From Caulobacteraceae bacterium (GTDB taxonomy: Bacteria; Pseudomonadota; Alphaproteobacteria; Caulobacterales; Caulobacteraceae), in NCBI GenBank assembly GCA_004144935.1, contig SDZP01000002.1, positions 1 to 35,838 on the forward strand: a DNA stretch of 35,838 nt, written 5' to 3'. Numbering within the stretch: the stretch's first letter is position 1; each line of letters begins with the position of its first letter. Both the position numbers and the translations under genes were made by a program. A model generated the notes under the pieces. That model had not been told where the DNA came from. It did not search any database and saw only the letters and a program-made list of their open reading frames with translations. Below, piece after piece: positions 1 to 8,569 of the stretch.

Positions 1-221
1 ATGTGGGGCGTCAGCAGCACGTTGGGCAGGCCGCGCAGCTCGCTCTCGAAGCTCTCGGCATTGGTTTTGGGCTCGTGCGGAAATACGTCGATGGCCGCGC
101 CGCCGAGGTGGCCACTGCGCAACGCTTCGGCCAGGGCTGGTACGTCCACGACGTGGCCGCGGGCATTGTTGATAAACAGGGCGCCTTTTTTCATCAGGGC
201 AAACTCCATTTGAGCGGCCCC
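1..221 (-). pseudogene. serA: Fragment of D-3-phosphoglycerate dehydrogenase (headless)
   Basis: Read on the minus strand, codons from about 221 down to 3 give an uninterrupted stretch typical of the NAD-binding domain of SerA, which makes 3-phosphohydroxypyruvate in serine synthesis. Recognisable pieces are ALMKKGALFINNARG, VVDVPALAEAL, GGAAIDVFPHEP and LPNVLLTPH. The C-terminal part runs off the window edge. Upstream of the GAAQMEF segment (about 221) the frame stays open but homology stops: the expected preceding residues and the whole N-terminal half are absent. Codons such as AAA, TTT and GTA are used more freely than in neighbouring genes. This is either a truncated remnant or a foreign or chimeric join at the sequence end. 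The family call is confident; what the fragment represents is not. Confidence 0.7.
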
Positions 222-335
222 CCATCGGGATTGTGAACACCCGTTATGTGGAATTGTTCCGCAATGAGGTTGGGAAGCGGCCGGCCAAGGGCGGCCTTTC
301 CGCGCCGTTTCAATCTCTGTAGAGACGGTTGGCGC
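222..335. other. Junction/leader region before the nucleotidyltransferase-like gene
   Basis: This stretch separates the serA fragment from the first intact gene. I see a short palindrome (TCTCT-GT-AGAGA, 314-325) just upstream of the ATG at 336 and a GC-rich stretch around 277-297, but no convincing promoter. Part of it may lie across an assembly or recombination junction. Confidence 0.4.
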
Positions 336-1439
336 ATGAGACTCTACGCCCCCGACATGGACGAATTCCTCGGCTGGATGGACAGCCAGGGCATCCGCTA
401 TGTGGTGCTGCGCAACGCCCCGGCCTTTCTTGCGGGCTGGCCGGTTCGCGGCGGCAAGGACGATGTCGACATGCTGGTCGACGATGGCGCCCTGGAGCGG
501 ATCGGCGCCCGGTACGGCCGCTATTCGAAGATGCAGGGGGTCAAGTGCGACCTCTATGATCGCTCGGGGTCAGCCAGGGGCGCCTATCAGGGACTGGCCT
601 ATTATCCGCCGGCGCTGGCCGACCTACTGCTGGACAATCGCGAGCGGCTCGAGGGCCGGTTCTGGATTCCGCAGCCGAAACCCTATCTGCTCGGGCTGAT
701 CTTCCACATCGCCTACCACAAGGCCGAGCGCTCGAAGATCGACCGCCTCGATCCGGCCGCCTCGGAAGGCAGCAAGTACGTGGCCGAGCTGCGGGACCTG
801 ATGGCCCGCGCCGGCGAGGCCTTTCCCCTGACCCTGACTGCCTTCCACGAGCGGTTGAAGGCGGAGGGCATGGCCGTGCCCTATCGCCAGCTGGCCGCCA
901 TCCTGGTCAACGACTTCCAGCGGCATGTTAAGAGCCGCTTCCTGGCCGAGGTGGCCAACGAACCGGCGGGGGAGATGAACCTCTTCGTCATTCGCCGCAT
1001 CGCCTCGGCCAGGGGCCAGGCGAAGATGCTGCTCGACGCCATCGCCGGCGAGTACGAGATCCTGGTCGACAAGGCGATTCCCTGGCTGACCCGGCTGAAG
1101 ACCAACCGCAAGATCAGGGGCGGCAAATGGGCCCGGGGCGGACCGCCGGTGCATGCGGTGATCGTCTTCGACCGCAACCCGATCACGGCCACCGGCGACG
1201 AGGCCAGGCCCCATCCCTTCGTCTTCAACGGCCGGCAGTTCATGAAGAAGGGCCTGCGCGACCGGTTTTCGAAACTGACCGGCCTGCATACCCGTCACAA
1301 TCCGCTGCATTCCACCGACAACGAGGCCGAGGCGCTGGGCCACCTGAACCTCTATTTCACCCCCGAGGAGCGCGAGGCGCTGTACCAGCGGCTGGAAACC
1401 ATCCGGGCGGAGATGGCCCGGGCGGAGACGCCGGCATGA
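336..1439 (+). CDS. Nucleotidyltransferase-like protein with NDP-kinase-like C-terminal motif, function unknown
   Basis: A 367-residue soluble protein that I cannot assign to a named family. The N-terminus (about 1-120) reads like a nucleotidyltransferase fold: a strand YVVLRN, then GGKDDVDMLVDD with the acidic pair D43-x-D45, then CDLYD. A helical middle follows. Near the C-terminus N322-x-x-H325-S-T-D328, followed by ExEA and LNLYF, lines up closely with the nucleoside-diphosphate-kinase active-site pattern NxxHGSD...LWF, in which the His carries the phosphate; the strand HAVIVFD lies upstream. The start at 336 is chosen because residues before it look non-coding; an open frame extends back to 246. 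The stop overlaps the next ATG (ATGA), so the two genes are probably translationally coupled. The fold and activity are inference from motifs only. Confidence 0.6.
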   Translation: MRLYAPDMDEFLGWMDSQGIRYVVLRNAPAFLAGWPVRGGKDDVDMLVDDGALERIGARYGRYSKMQGVKCDLYDRSGSARGAYQGLAYYPPALADLLLDNRERLEGRFWIPQPKPYLLGLIFHIAYHKAERSKIDRLDPAASEGSKYVAELRDLMARAGEAFPLTLTAFHERLKAEGMAVPYRQLAAILVNDFQRHVKSRFLAEVANEPAGEMNLFVIRRIASARGQAKMLLDAIAGEYEILVDKAIPWLTRLKTNRKIRGGKWARGGPPVHAVIVFDRNPITATGDEARPHPFVFNGRQFMKKGLRDRFSKLTGLHTRHNPLHSTDNEAEALGHLNLYFTPEEREALYQRLETIRAEMARAETPA

Positions 1440-2236
1440 GGAAGCTCAAGCGCTGGTGGCGGTCGCGGCAGGCCGAGGCGAAGTTGAAGGCGCGGCGCGA
1501 GGCCGTAGCGGCGATGGTCGCCGGCGTGATCGGGGCGCCGGTCCGCCTCAAGGAGCGCGGCAACCTCGGCCACGACAGCAATTACGACGTCTTCGCCGGG
1601 ACCCGGCAGGTGGCGGTTCTGCGGCTGGTCAATCCCTACAAGCAGCGCCCGCCCCCGCCGCCCGGCATGCCGTTCCAGATCGAGGACGCGGCCCGGCGCC
1701 TGGATCATGAATACGTCGCCCTGGCCCGCGCCGCCGGCATCGGCCTGGCCCCCGAGCCCATCTGGCGGGCCGAGGACGCCATCCTCTGTTCCTACCTGCC
1801 CTACGCCACCCTGACCTCGACGGTGCTGAAGGCGCCTGACCGGGTCTGGACCTGCCTGTCGGAGGCCAGCGCCGCCCTGGACCGGCTGCACCGCGAGGTC
1901 GGCATGGCCCATATGGACGCCTCGCTGAGCAACGTGCTCGCCGACGCCGGCCACCGGGCCTTCGCCCTGGTCGATTTCGAATACACCCCGGCGCCGGGGG
2001 TCGGGTTCGCCGAGCAGAAGATCTACGATCACCTGCGGCTGCTGCAGGCGACGGGGAAGTTCATTCCCGATCGGCTGAAGGGCGAGCATGCCGCCTGGTT
2101 CGAGCAGTTCGGATCCTATGTGGACGACGAGATGCGGGCCGCGCCGCTGGAGCGGATCCTGCCGGCGTTGAACCATGTGCTGGCGGTCGAGCCTTATCGC
2201 GACGCGGCGCGGCGGATCTTGCCGCAGCTCGGCTAG
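1436..2236 (+). CDS. Small kinase-fold protein (APH/LPS-kinase-like), function unknown
   Basis: A 266-residue protein with a protein-kinase-like/aminoglycoside-phosphotransferase-like fold. A short basic N-terminal helix precedes a glycine loop region (KERGNLGHDSNYDVF) and a strand VAVLRL. The catalytic loop is H159-x-D161 with N166 (HMDASLSN), and the metal-binding motif is D180-F-E182 in ALVDFEY. This resembles the small LPS core kinases and choline/APH-type kinases that phosphorylate small molecules or sugars. The usual ATP-anchoring lysine is not obvious: the VAVLR strand has Arg where Lys is typical. Its ATG overlaps the stop of the upstream nucleotidyltransferase-like gene, which suggests that the two act on the same substrate, possibly a surface glycan or lipid. 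The substrate is unknown. Confidence 0.65.
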   Translation: MRKLKRWWRSRQAEAKLKARREAVAAMVAGVIGAPVRLKERGNLGHDSNYDVFAGTRQVAVLRLVNPYKQRPPPPPGMPFQIEDAARRLDHEYVALARAAGIGLAPEPIWRAEDAILCSYLPYATLTSTVLKAPDRVWTCLSEASAALDRLHREVGMAHMDASLSNVLADAGHRAFALVDFEYTPAPGVGFAEQKIYDHLRLLQATGKFIPDRLKGEHAAWFEQFGSYVDDEMRAAPLERILPALNHVLAVEPYRDAARRILPQLG

Positions 2237-2292
2237 GAGCGCCTTCAGCCCCCCACCCACCATCAAGCCAGGGGTCAGGAGGCGTATCGACA

Positions 2293-2331
2293 TTGACAAC
2301 GATTCGACGATTAGCTAAACGTCGAGTCATG
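2293..2331 (+). promoter_or_regulatory. Promoter with overlapping palindromic ArsR-type operator
   Basis: TTGACA at 2293-2298 is a good -35 box. Bases 2301-2328 form a 28-bp dyad with two mismatched pairs: the left arm starts GATTCGACG, the core is TTAGCTAA, and the right arm ends CGTCGAGTC. It ends directly at the ATG (2329). The TTAGCTAA core is typical of autorepressor operators of SdpR-like ArsR proteins. With a 17-nt spacer a weak -10 box (TAAACG, 2316-2321) would fall inside the dyad, and transcription would start at or near the ATG, so the mRNA may be leaderless. No Shine-Dalgarno precedes the ATG. Confidence 0.6.
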
Positions 2332-2634
2332 AGCAGCGTGTTCAAGGCCCTTTCCGATCCGACCCGGCGACGGGTGCTGCAGCTGCTGCGCGCCGGACCG
2401 ATGACGGCCGGCGATCTGGCCGACCATTTCGACGTGTCCAAGCCGACCATGTCGGCCCATTTCGCGGTGCTGCGCGAGGCCGATCTCGTCCATACCGAAA
2501 AGGCCGGCAAGCTGCTCATCTACCACCTGAACCTGTCGGTGCTGGAAGAGGCGCTGATGGGATTCGCCAACACCTTCGGCCTGGGCGCGCCCGCCGAAGC
2601 CCCCGCTCCAGACAAGCCGGAGACGACATCATGA
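2329..2634 (+). CDS. ArsR-family autorepressor (SdpR-like)
   Basis: A 101-residue winged-helix repressor. It begins with the classic ArsR opening MSSVFKALSDPTRRRVLQLL, followed by the recognition helix region (DVSKPTMSAHFAVLREADLV) and the wing (TEKAGKLLIYHLN). No cysteine-based metal site is visible, so it is more like the SdpR/YczG autorepressors than the arsenic sensors. An earlier TTG start at 2293 is in frame but lies in the -35 box, so ATG 2329 is preferred. The stop overlaps the ATG of the downstream membrane protein (ATGA), giving a two-gene operon in which a membrane partner may relieve repression, as SdpI does for SdpR. That partnership is inferred. Confidence 0.85.
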   Translation: MSSVFKALSDPTRRRVLQLLRAGPMTAGDLADHFDVSKPTMSAHFAVLREADLVHTEKAGKLLIYHLNLSVLEEALMGFANTFGLGAPAEAPAPDKPETTS

Positions 2635-3008
2635 GCCTTTCGATCAAGAGCAGCATCGGGCTGGCGGCCCTGCAGATCGGCGTCGCCCTGGCGGCCAGCC
2701 TTGCCAGTCATCGGGGATGGATCAGCAACGACATGGCCACCCGGGTGACCATGGCGACGATCGGCCTCGGCCTGGTCATCGTCGCCAACGCCATCCCCAA
2801 GGGCCACGACGGCCGGACGGCCCTTGGCCAGTCGATCAAGCGCGCCACCGGCTGGGCGATGTTTCTCGGAGGCCTGGCCTACGGCGCCATCTGGCTGTTT
2901 GCGCCGATGACCATCGCCGCCCTGGCCTCCTGCGCCGCGGTGATCGCAGCCCTGGCCTGGACCCTCGTGTTCAGCTGGCGCCGCTGGCGGCGGTCGCAGG
3001 CCGGATAG
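2631..3008 (+). CDS. SdpI-like integral membrane protein
   Basis: A 125-residue protein with about four hydrophobic segments (roughly residues 8-26, 37-53, 70-88 and 92-112) and an Arg-rich cytoplasmic tail (SWRRWRRS). The segment GLVIVANAIPK resembles the SdpI-family motif (GNYLPK-like) at the end of the second helix, and its genetic coupling to an SdpR-like ArsR repressor supports the assignment. In Bacillus, SdpI gives immunity to a toxin and sequesters the repressor at the membrane; whether this homologue does so is unknown. The gene converges with flhA, leaving only 7 bp between stop codons and no visible terminator. Confidence 0.6.
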   Translation: MSLSIKSSIGLAALQIGVALAASLASHRGWISNDMATRVTMATIGLGLVIVANAIPKGHDGRTALGQSIKRATGWAMFLGGLAYGAIWLFAPMTIAALASCAAVIAALAWTLVFSWRRWRRSQAG

Positions 3009-3015
3009 CGCCGGG

Positions 3016-5112
3016 TCAGATCATCCCGACGGTGCGCAGCTTGGCCTTGGGGTGGACCTCGCTCTGGCTCATCACCACCGTCTGGCCCCGGAAGCGTTCG
3101 ATGATCGAGCGCACATAGGGGCGGACCATCGGGCTGGTCAGCAGGACGGCGGCGTCGCCGGCCAGGGCCGCGCGCTCGAAGGCCTCGCGGATGCCCTTGA
3201 TGAACTCCTGCAGCTTGGACGGCGCCATGGCCAGCTGCTTTTCCTCGCCGGAGCCGATCAGGCTGTCGGCGAAGGCCTGCTCCCAGTCGGGCGACAGGGT
3301 GACGATCGGCAGCGATCCGTCCTCGCCTCGATTGGCCCAGCACAGCTGGCGCCCGAGCCTCACGCGGACGGCCTCGGTCAACTGGGTGAGGGAGGCGGTA
3401 TGGGGCGCGGCCTCGGCGATGCCCTCGAGAATGGTGCCCAGGTCGCGGATCGACACGCGCTCGCGCAGCAGGGCCTGCAGGACGCGCTGCAGGGTCGAGG
3501 CGGTGATCACCGAGGGGATCAGTTCGTCGGCCAGCTTCTTCTGTTCCGGGCCCAGTTCCTTCAGCAGCTTCTGGACCTCGGCGTAGGACAGCAGGTCGGC
3601 CATGTTGTCCTTGAGGATCTCGGTCAGGTGGGTGGTCAGCACCGTGGCCGGATCGACCAAAGTGTAGCCCCGGAACGTCGCCTCTTCCTTGAGGCTGTCG
3701 TCGATCCAGGTGGCGGGCAGGCCGAAGGCCGGCTCGCGGACATGCTCGCCCGGAATGTCGACCTGGCCGCCGCGCGGGTCCATGGCCATCAGGCTGCCGA
3801 TGCGGACCTCGCCCGTGCCGGTGTCCATTTCCTTGATCCGGATGGCGTAGCCCTGGGTGGGCAGGCGCATGTTGTCGAGGATGCGCACGGAGGGCATGAC
3901 GAAGCCGAACTCGCTGGCCAGGGTCTTGCGCAGGGCGCGGATCTGGTCGGTCAGCTTGCGGCCGTCCAGGTCGTTGATCAGGGTCAGCAGGCCGTAGCCG
4001 AGCTCGATCTTGATGTCGTCGATGGCCAGGGACTGGCCGATCGGCTCCTCCTCGGCCTCGGTGGCGACCGGCAGGTCCGAGACGGCCACCGGTTGCGGCA
4101 GCTTGGCGTTCTGGGCCCTTCGCCAGGCGAGATAGCCGGTGGCGACGGCGACGGCGATGAAGGGGATCTTCGGCATGCCCGGCATCAGGGCCATGATGCC
4201 GGCGGCGGCCGAGACCATGCCCAGACCCACCGGGTTCATGGCCAGCTGGGTGACCAGGGCCTTGTCGGCGGCGCCGTCGACGCCGGCCTTGGAGACCAGC
4301 AGGCCGGCGGCGATCGAAACGATCAGGGCCGGCACCTGGCTGACCAGGCCGTCGCCGATGGTCATGATGGTGTAGCTGTTGGCGGCGTCGCCGATCGGAA
4401 TCTTGTGCTGGATCACCCCGATCAGGATGCCGCCGACGATGTTGATCGCCGTGATCACCAGGGCGGCGACGGCGTCGCCGCGCACGAACTTGCTGGCGCC
4501 GTCCATGGCCCCGAAGAAGGTCGACTCCTGCTCCAGTTCCTTGCGGCGAAGCTTGGCCTGGTCCTGGTCGATCAGCCCGGAGGACAGGTCGGCGTCGATG
4601 GCCATCTGCTTGCCGGGCATGGCGTCGAGGGTGAAGCGGGCGGCAACCTCGGCGATGCGGCCCGAACCCTTGGTGACGACGACGAAGTTCACCAGGATCA
4701 GGATGGCGAAGACGATCACCCCGATGATGAAGTTCCCGCTCATCATCATGTGGCCGAAGGCCTCGATGACCTTGCCGGCCCCGCCCGTGCCCTCATGCCC
4801 GTGGCTGAGGATCAGGCGGGTGGAGGCCAGGTTCAGGCCCAGGCGGAACAGGGTCGTGACCAGCAGAACCGTCGGAAAGGCGGTGAACTCGAGCGGCCGC
4901 TTGATCAGCAGCGCGGTCATCAGGATCAGGATGCTGCTGGTCACCGAGAGAGTCAGCAGGAAGTCCAGCAGGAACGGCGGGATCGGCAGGATCAGCAGGA
5001 CGATGATGCCGACGACGCCGATGGCCAGGCCCACGTCGCCACGCGCCACCCAACCCCAGACCTGGCGGACGGTCAGGGGGTTGGATGCGGAGATCGGGTG
5101 GGCGTCGGACAT
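3016..5112 (-). CDS. flhA: Flagellar export gate protein FlhA
   Basis: A 698-residue inner-membrane component of the flagellar type III export gate, at the normal family length. The N-terminal half has about eight membrane segments starting at residue 28 (GLAIGVVGIIVLLILP) and contains the family signature RLGLNLASTRLILSHG. Between segments lies the conserved FHIPEP cytoplasmic loop with MPGKQMAIDADL and DGASKFVRGDA. The C-terminal half is the cytosolic ring that docks export chaperones. It lies 12 bp downstream of flbD and is probably the last gene of the fliF operon. In Caulobacter FlhA is an early (class II) protein needed for later flagellar gene expression. Confidence 0.97.
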   Translation of the reverse strand: MSDAHPISASNPLTVRQVWGWVARGDVGLAIGVVGIIVLLILPIPPFLLDFLLTLSVTSSILILMTALLIKRPLEFTAFPTVLLVTTLFRLGLNLASTRLILSHGHEGTGGAGKVIEAFGHMMMSGNFIIGVIVFAILILVNFVVVTKGSGRIAEVAARFTLDAMPGKQMAIDADLSSGLIDQDQAKLRRKELEQESTFFGAMDGASKFVRGDAVAALVITAINIVGGILIGVIQHKIPIGDAANSYTIMTIGDGLVSQVPALIVSIAAGLLVSKAGVDGAADKALVTQLAMNPVGLGMVSAAAGIMALMPGMPKIPFIAVAVATGYLAWRRAQNAKLPQPVAVSDLPVATEAEEEPIGQSLAIDDIKIELGYGLLTLINDLDGRKLTDQIRALRKTLASEFGFVMPSVRILDNMRLPTQGYAIRIKEMDTGTGEVRIGSLMAMDPRGGQVDIPGEHVREPAFGLPATWIDDSLKEEATFRGYTLVDPATVLTTHLTEILKDNMADLLSYAEVQKLLKELGPEQKKLADELIPSVITASTLQRVLQALLRERVSIRDLGTILEGIAEAAPHTASLTQLTEAVRVRLGRQLCWANRGEDGSLPIVTLSPDWEQAFADSLIGSGEEKQLAMAPSKLQEFIKGIREAFERAALAGDAAVLLTSPMVRPYVRSIIERFRGQTVVMSQSEVHPKAKLRTVGMI

Positions 5113-5124
5113 CTAGGTACTCAC

Positions 5125-6495
<1,371 letters not shown>

Positions 6496-6523
6496 AGTCT
6501 ACTCTCCCGCAGTGACAGGCCGA

Positions 6524-6862
6524 TCAGCTGGCCGTGTCGCCGTCCTTGATGATTTCCGTCATGGTCACGCCGAGCCGGTCGTCGACGACGACGACCTCGC
6601 CGCGCGCCACCAGGCGGTTGTTGACGTAGATGTCGATCGCCTCGCCGACCTTGCGGTCCAGCTCCAGCACGCTGCCCTGCCCCAGCTGCAGCAGCTGGGC
6701 GACGCTCATGTGGGCGCGGCCGAGAACGGCCGAGATGTTGACCGGGACGTCGAAGACCGGCGCCAGGTCGGTGGCGGTCTTGCTGTCGAAATCGACCGAG
6801 GCCTCGCTGGCCAGCGGCTGGTCCGGCGAGAACTCCTCGAGGGTCAGGTTGTCTTCAGCCAT
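6524..6862 (-). CDS. fliN: Flagellar motor switch protein FliN
   Basis: A 112-residue C-ring protein that helps the rotor switch direction and docks export cargo. Residues 38-108 form the SpoA/FliN domain (VFDVPVNISAVLGRAHMSVAQLL through GEVVVVDDRLGVTMTEI). An acidic N-terminal extension precedes it. An ATG at 6883 is also in frame, but the start at 6862 has a good Shine-Dalgarno (GGGAGG five bases upstream) and gives the usual length. The start overlaps the end of flbE by 8 bp, indicating coupling within the fliF operon. Confidence 0.93.
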   Translation of the reverse strand: MAEDNLTLEEFSPDQPLASEASVDFDSKTATDLAPVFDVPVNISAVLGRAHMSVAQLLQLGQGSVLELDRKVGEAIDIYVNNRLVARGEVVVVDDRLGVTMTEIIKDGDTAS

Positions 6863-7538
6863 GTGGGCCTCCCAGGGGGGCATGTTCCGGTGGAATCAGG
6901 GGTTCGGCGTGCAGGCCTTCGGCGGCCAGAGCCTGGTCGAGGGCGGCCTGGATGCGACCTGCGGCGTCGACGGGATCGAAGGCGGCGCGGCCGTCGCCCC
7001 AGTCGAGGATGAAGGCGGCCAGGGTCATGCCGGGCTCGGCCCGGGCCTCGATGCGGCCGGAGTGGCCCAGGCTGCTGGCCATGCCGTCGAGGGCGGCCTG
7101 GACCCGTTCCTGGGCTTCTGGGGCGACCTTGACCAGCAGGCGCGGGCTGGCCTCCACCTCGCGGGACAGGGCTTCGAGGGCGGCGGTGACGGGGGCTTCC
7201 GGGTAACGGGCCAGGGCGCTGTCGGCGATCTTGCGGGCGGCGGCCATGCTCAGGGCGGCAGTGTCGGAGCGGTGGGCGTGGGCCACCTGGGCCAGGGCGC
7301 CCAGGCCCTGGCGGGCGGCGTCGGCAAGCCGGTCCATGGCCTGGGCCAGCGCCATCTCGGCTTGGGCCATCGACGAGCCCTCGCCCTCGGCGTAGGCGGC
7401 GGCGCGGATGGCCTCGACCTCCTCGGGCGTGAAGGTGCGCTTCTGGCGCGGCGGCTGGTAGGCGACCGCGCCGACGTCGTCGAACTCGGTGTCGAAGGTG
7501 AAGGGCCGGGAGCCGGAGGGGGCGTAGGGGCTGGTCAT
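6855..7538 (-). CDS. flbE: Flagellar assembly protein FlbE (FliH-type export regulator)
   Basis: A 227-residue cytoplasmic protein at the place in the operon where Caulobacter has flbE, the FliH equivalent that binds and restrains the export ATPase FliI. It has an N-terminal PPRQKRTFTPEEVEAIRAAAYAEGE segment spanning residues 29-53, a long alanine/glutamine-rich helical region (about 53-120) likely to form a coiled coil, and a FliH-like C-terminal domain ending around FILDWGDGRAAFDP. Its ATG overlaps the fliG stop and its stop overlaps fliN, so it belongs to a tightly coupled set. The assignment rests on context plus the helical architecture, since FliH sequences diverge strongly. Confidence 0.85.
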   Translation of the reverse strand: MTSPYAPSGSRPFTFDTEFDDVGAVAYQPPRQKRTFTPEEVEAIRAAAYAEGEGSSMAQAEMALAQAMDRLADAARQGLGALAQVAHAHRSDTAALSMAAARKIADSALARYPEAPVTAALEALSREVEASPRLLVKVAPEAQERVQAALDGMASSLGHSGRIEARAEPGMTLAAFILDWGDGRAAFDPVDAAGRIQAALDQALAAEGLHAEPLIPPEHAPLGGPHG

Positions 7539-8569
7539 CAGTAGATCAGCTCATCATCGCCGCCGGCCCCGGCCAGCATGATCTCGCCCTTGGCGGCCAG
7601 ATCCTTGGCCACCTGAACCATGGCCATCTGCGCCTGGTCGACATCCTTCAGGCGCACCGGACCCATGCCTTCCATGTCCTCGCGCATGATCTTGGCGGCG
7701 CGTTCGGACATGTTGGAGAAGAACATCTCGCGCAGGGCGTCGGAGGAGCCCTTCAGGGCCAGGCCCAGCTGGTCCTTCTCGACCGCGCGCAACAGGGTCT
7801 GCACCCCGCCGGGATCGAGCTTGGAGAGGTCCTCGAAGACGAACATCAGCGCCCGGATGCGCTCGGCGCTCTCGCGGTTGCGTTCTTCCAGGGCGGCGAT
7901 GAAGCGGCCCTCGGTCTGGCGATCGAAGTTGTTGAAGATGTCGGCCATCAGCTCATGGCTGTCGCGCTTGGAGGTGCGCGCCAGGTTGGACATGAACTCG
8001 ACGCGCAGGGTCTGTTCGATCTTGTCGAGGATGTCGCGCTGCACCGGCTCCATGCGCAGCATCCGCTGGACGCATTCGAGGGCGAAGTCCTCGGGCAGGC
8101 AGGTCAGCACCCGCGCCGCGTGGTCGGCCTTGATCTTGGACAGCACCACCGCGACGGTCTGGGGGTATTCGTTCTTCAGGTAGTTGGCGAGCACCGCCTC
8201 GTTCACGTTGCCCAGCTTGTCCCACATGGTGCGACCCGCCGGACCGCGGATCTCCTCCATCAGGTTGTCGACCTTCTCGGGCGGCATGAAGGAGGACAGC
8301 AGGCGCTGGGTCTGCTCGAAGCTGCCCATGATGGCGCCCGAGCTGCTCATGCCCGAGACGAATTCGACCAGCAGCTCCTCGACGACGCTGGCGGCCACGG
8401 TGCCCAGCCCGGCCATCGCCTGGGAGATTTCTTTGATCTCCTCGTCGTCCAGCGTCTCCCAGATCCGGGTGTGGTCCTCGCCGAGGGCCAGCATGACGAC
8501 GGCCGCCTTCTCCGGCCCGCTCAGCCGGGCGGAATCGTTGATCGCCTTGGATTTGGGGCTCCGGCTCAT
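7538..8569 (-). CDS. fliG: Flagellar motor switch protein FliG
   Basis: A 343-residue rotor protein that sits on the FliF ring and transmits torque from the MotAB stators. The N-terminal domain (SGPEKAAVVMLALGEDHTRIWETLDDEE) binds FliF. The middle domain has the EHPQ-like segment NEYPQTVAVVLSKI. The C-terminal domain (about 235-335) carries the charged helix FVFEDLSKLDPGGVQTLLR that faces the stator. Length and domain order are normal. The start codon overlaps the fliF stop by 4 bases (ATGA) and the stop overlaps the flbE start. Confidence 0.96.
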   Translation of the reverse strand: MSRSPKSKAINDSARLSGPEKAAVVMLALGEDHTRIWETLDDEEIKEISQAMAGLGTVAASVVEELLVEFVSGMSSSGAIMGSFEQTQRLLSSFMPPEKVDNLMEEIRGPAGRTMWDKLGNVNEAVLANYLKNEYPQTVAVVLSKIKADHAARVLTCLPEDFALECVQRMLRMEPVQRDILDKIEQTLRVEFMSNLARTSKRDSHELMADIFNNFDRQTEGRFIAALEERNRESAERIRALMFVFEDLSKLDPGGVQTLLRAVEKDQLGLALKGSSDALREMFFSNMSERAAKIMREDMEGMGPVRLKDVDQAQMAMVQVAKDLAAKGEIMLAGAGGDDELIY

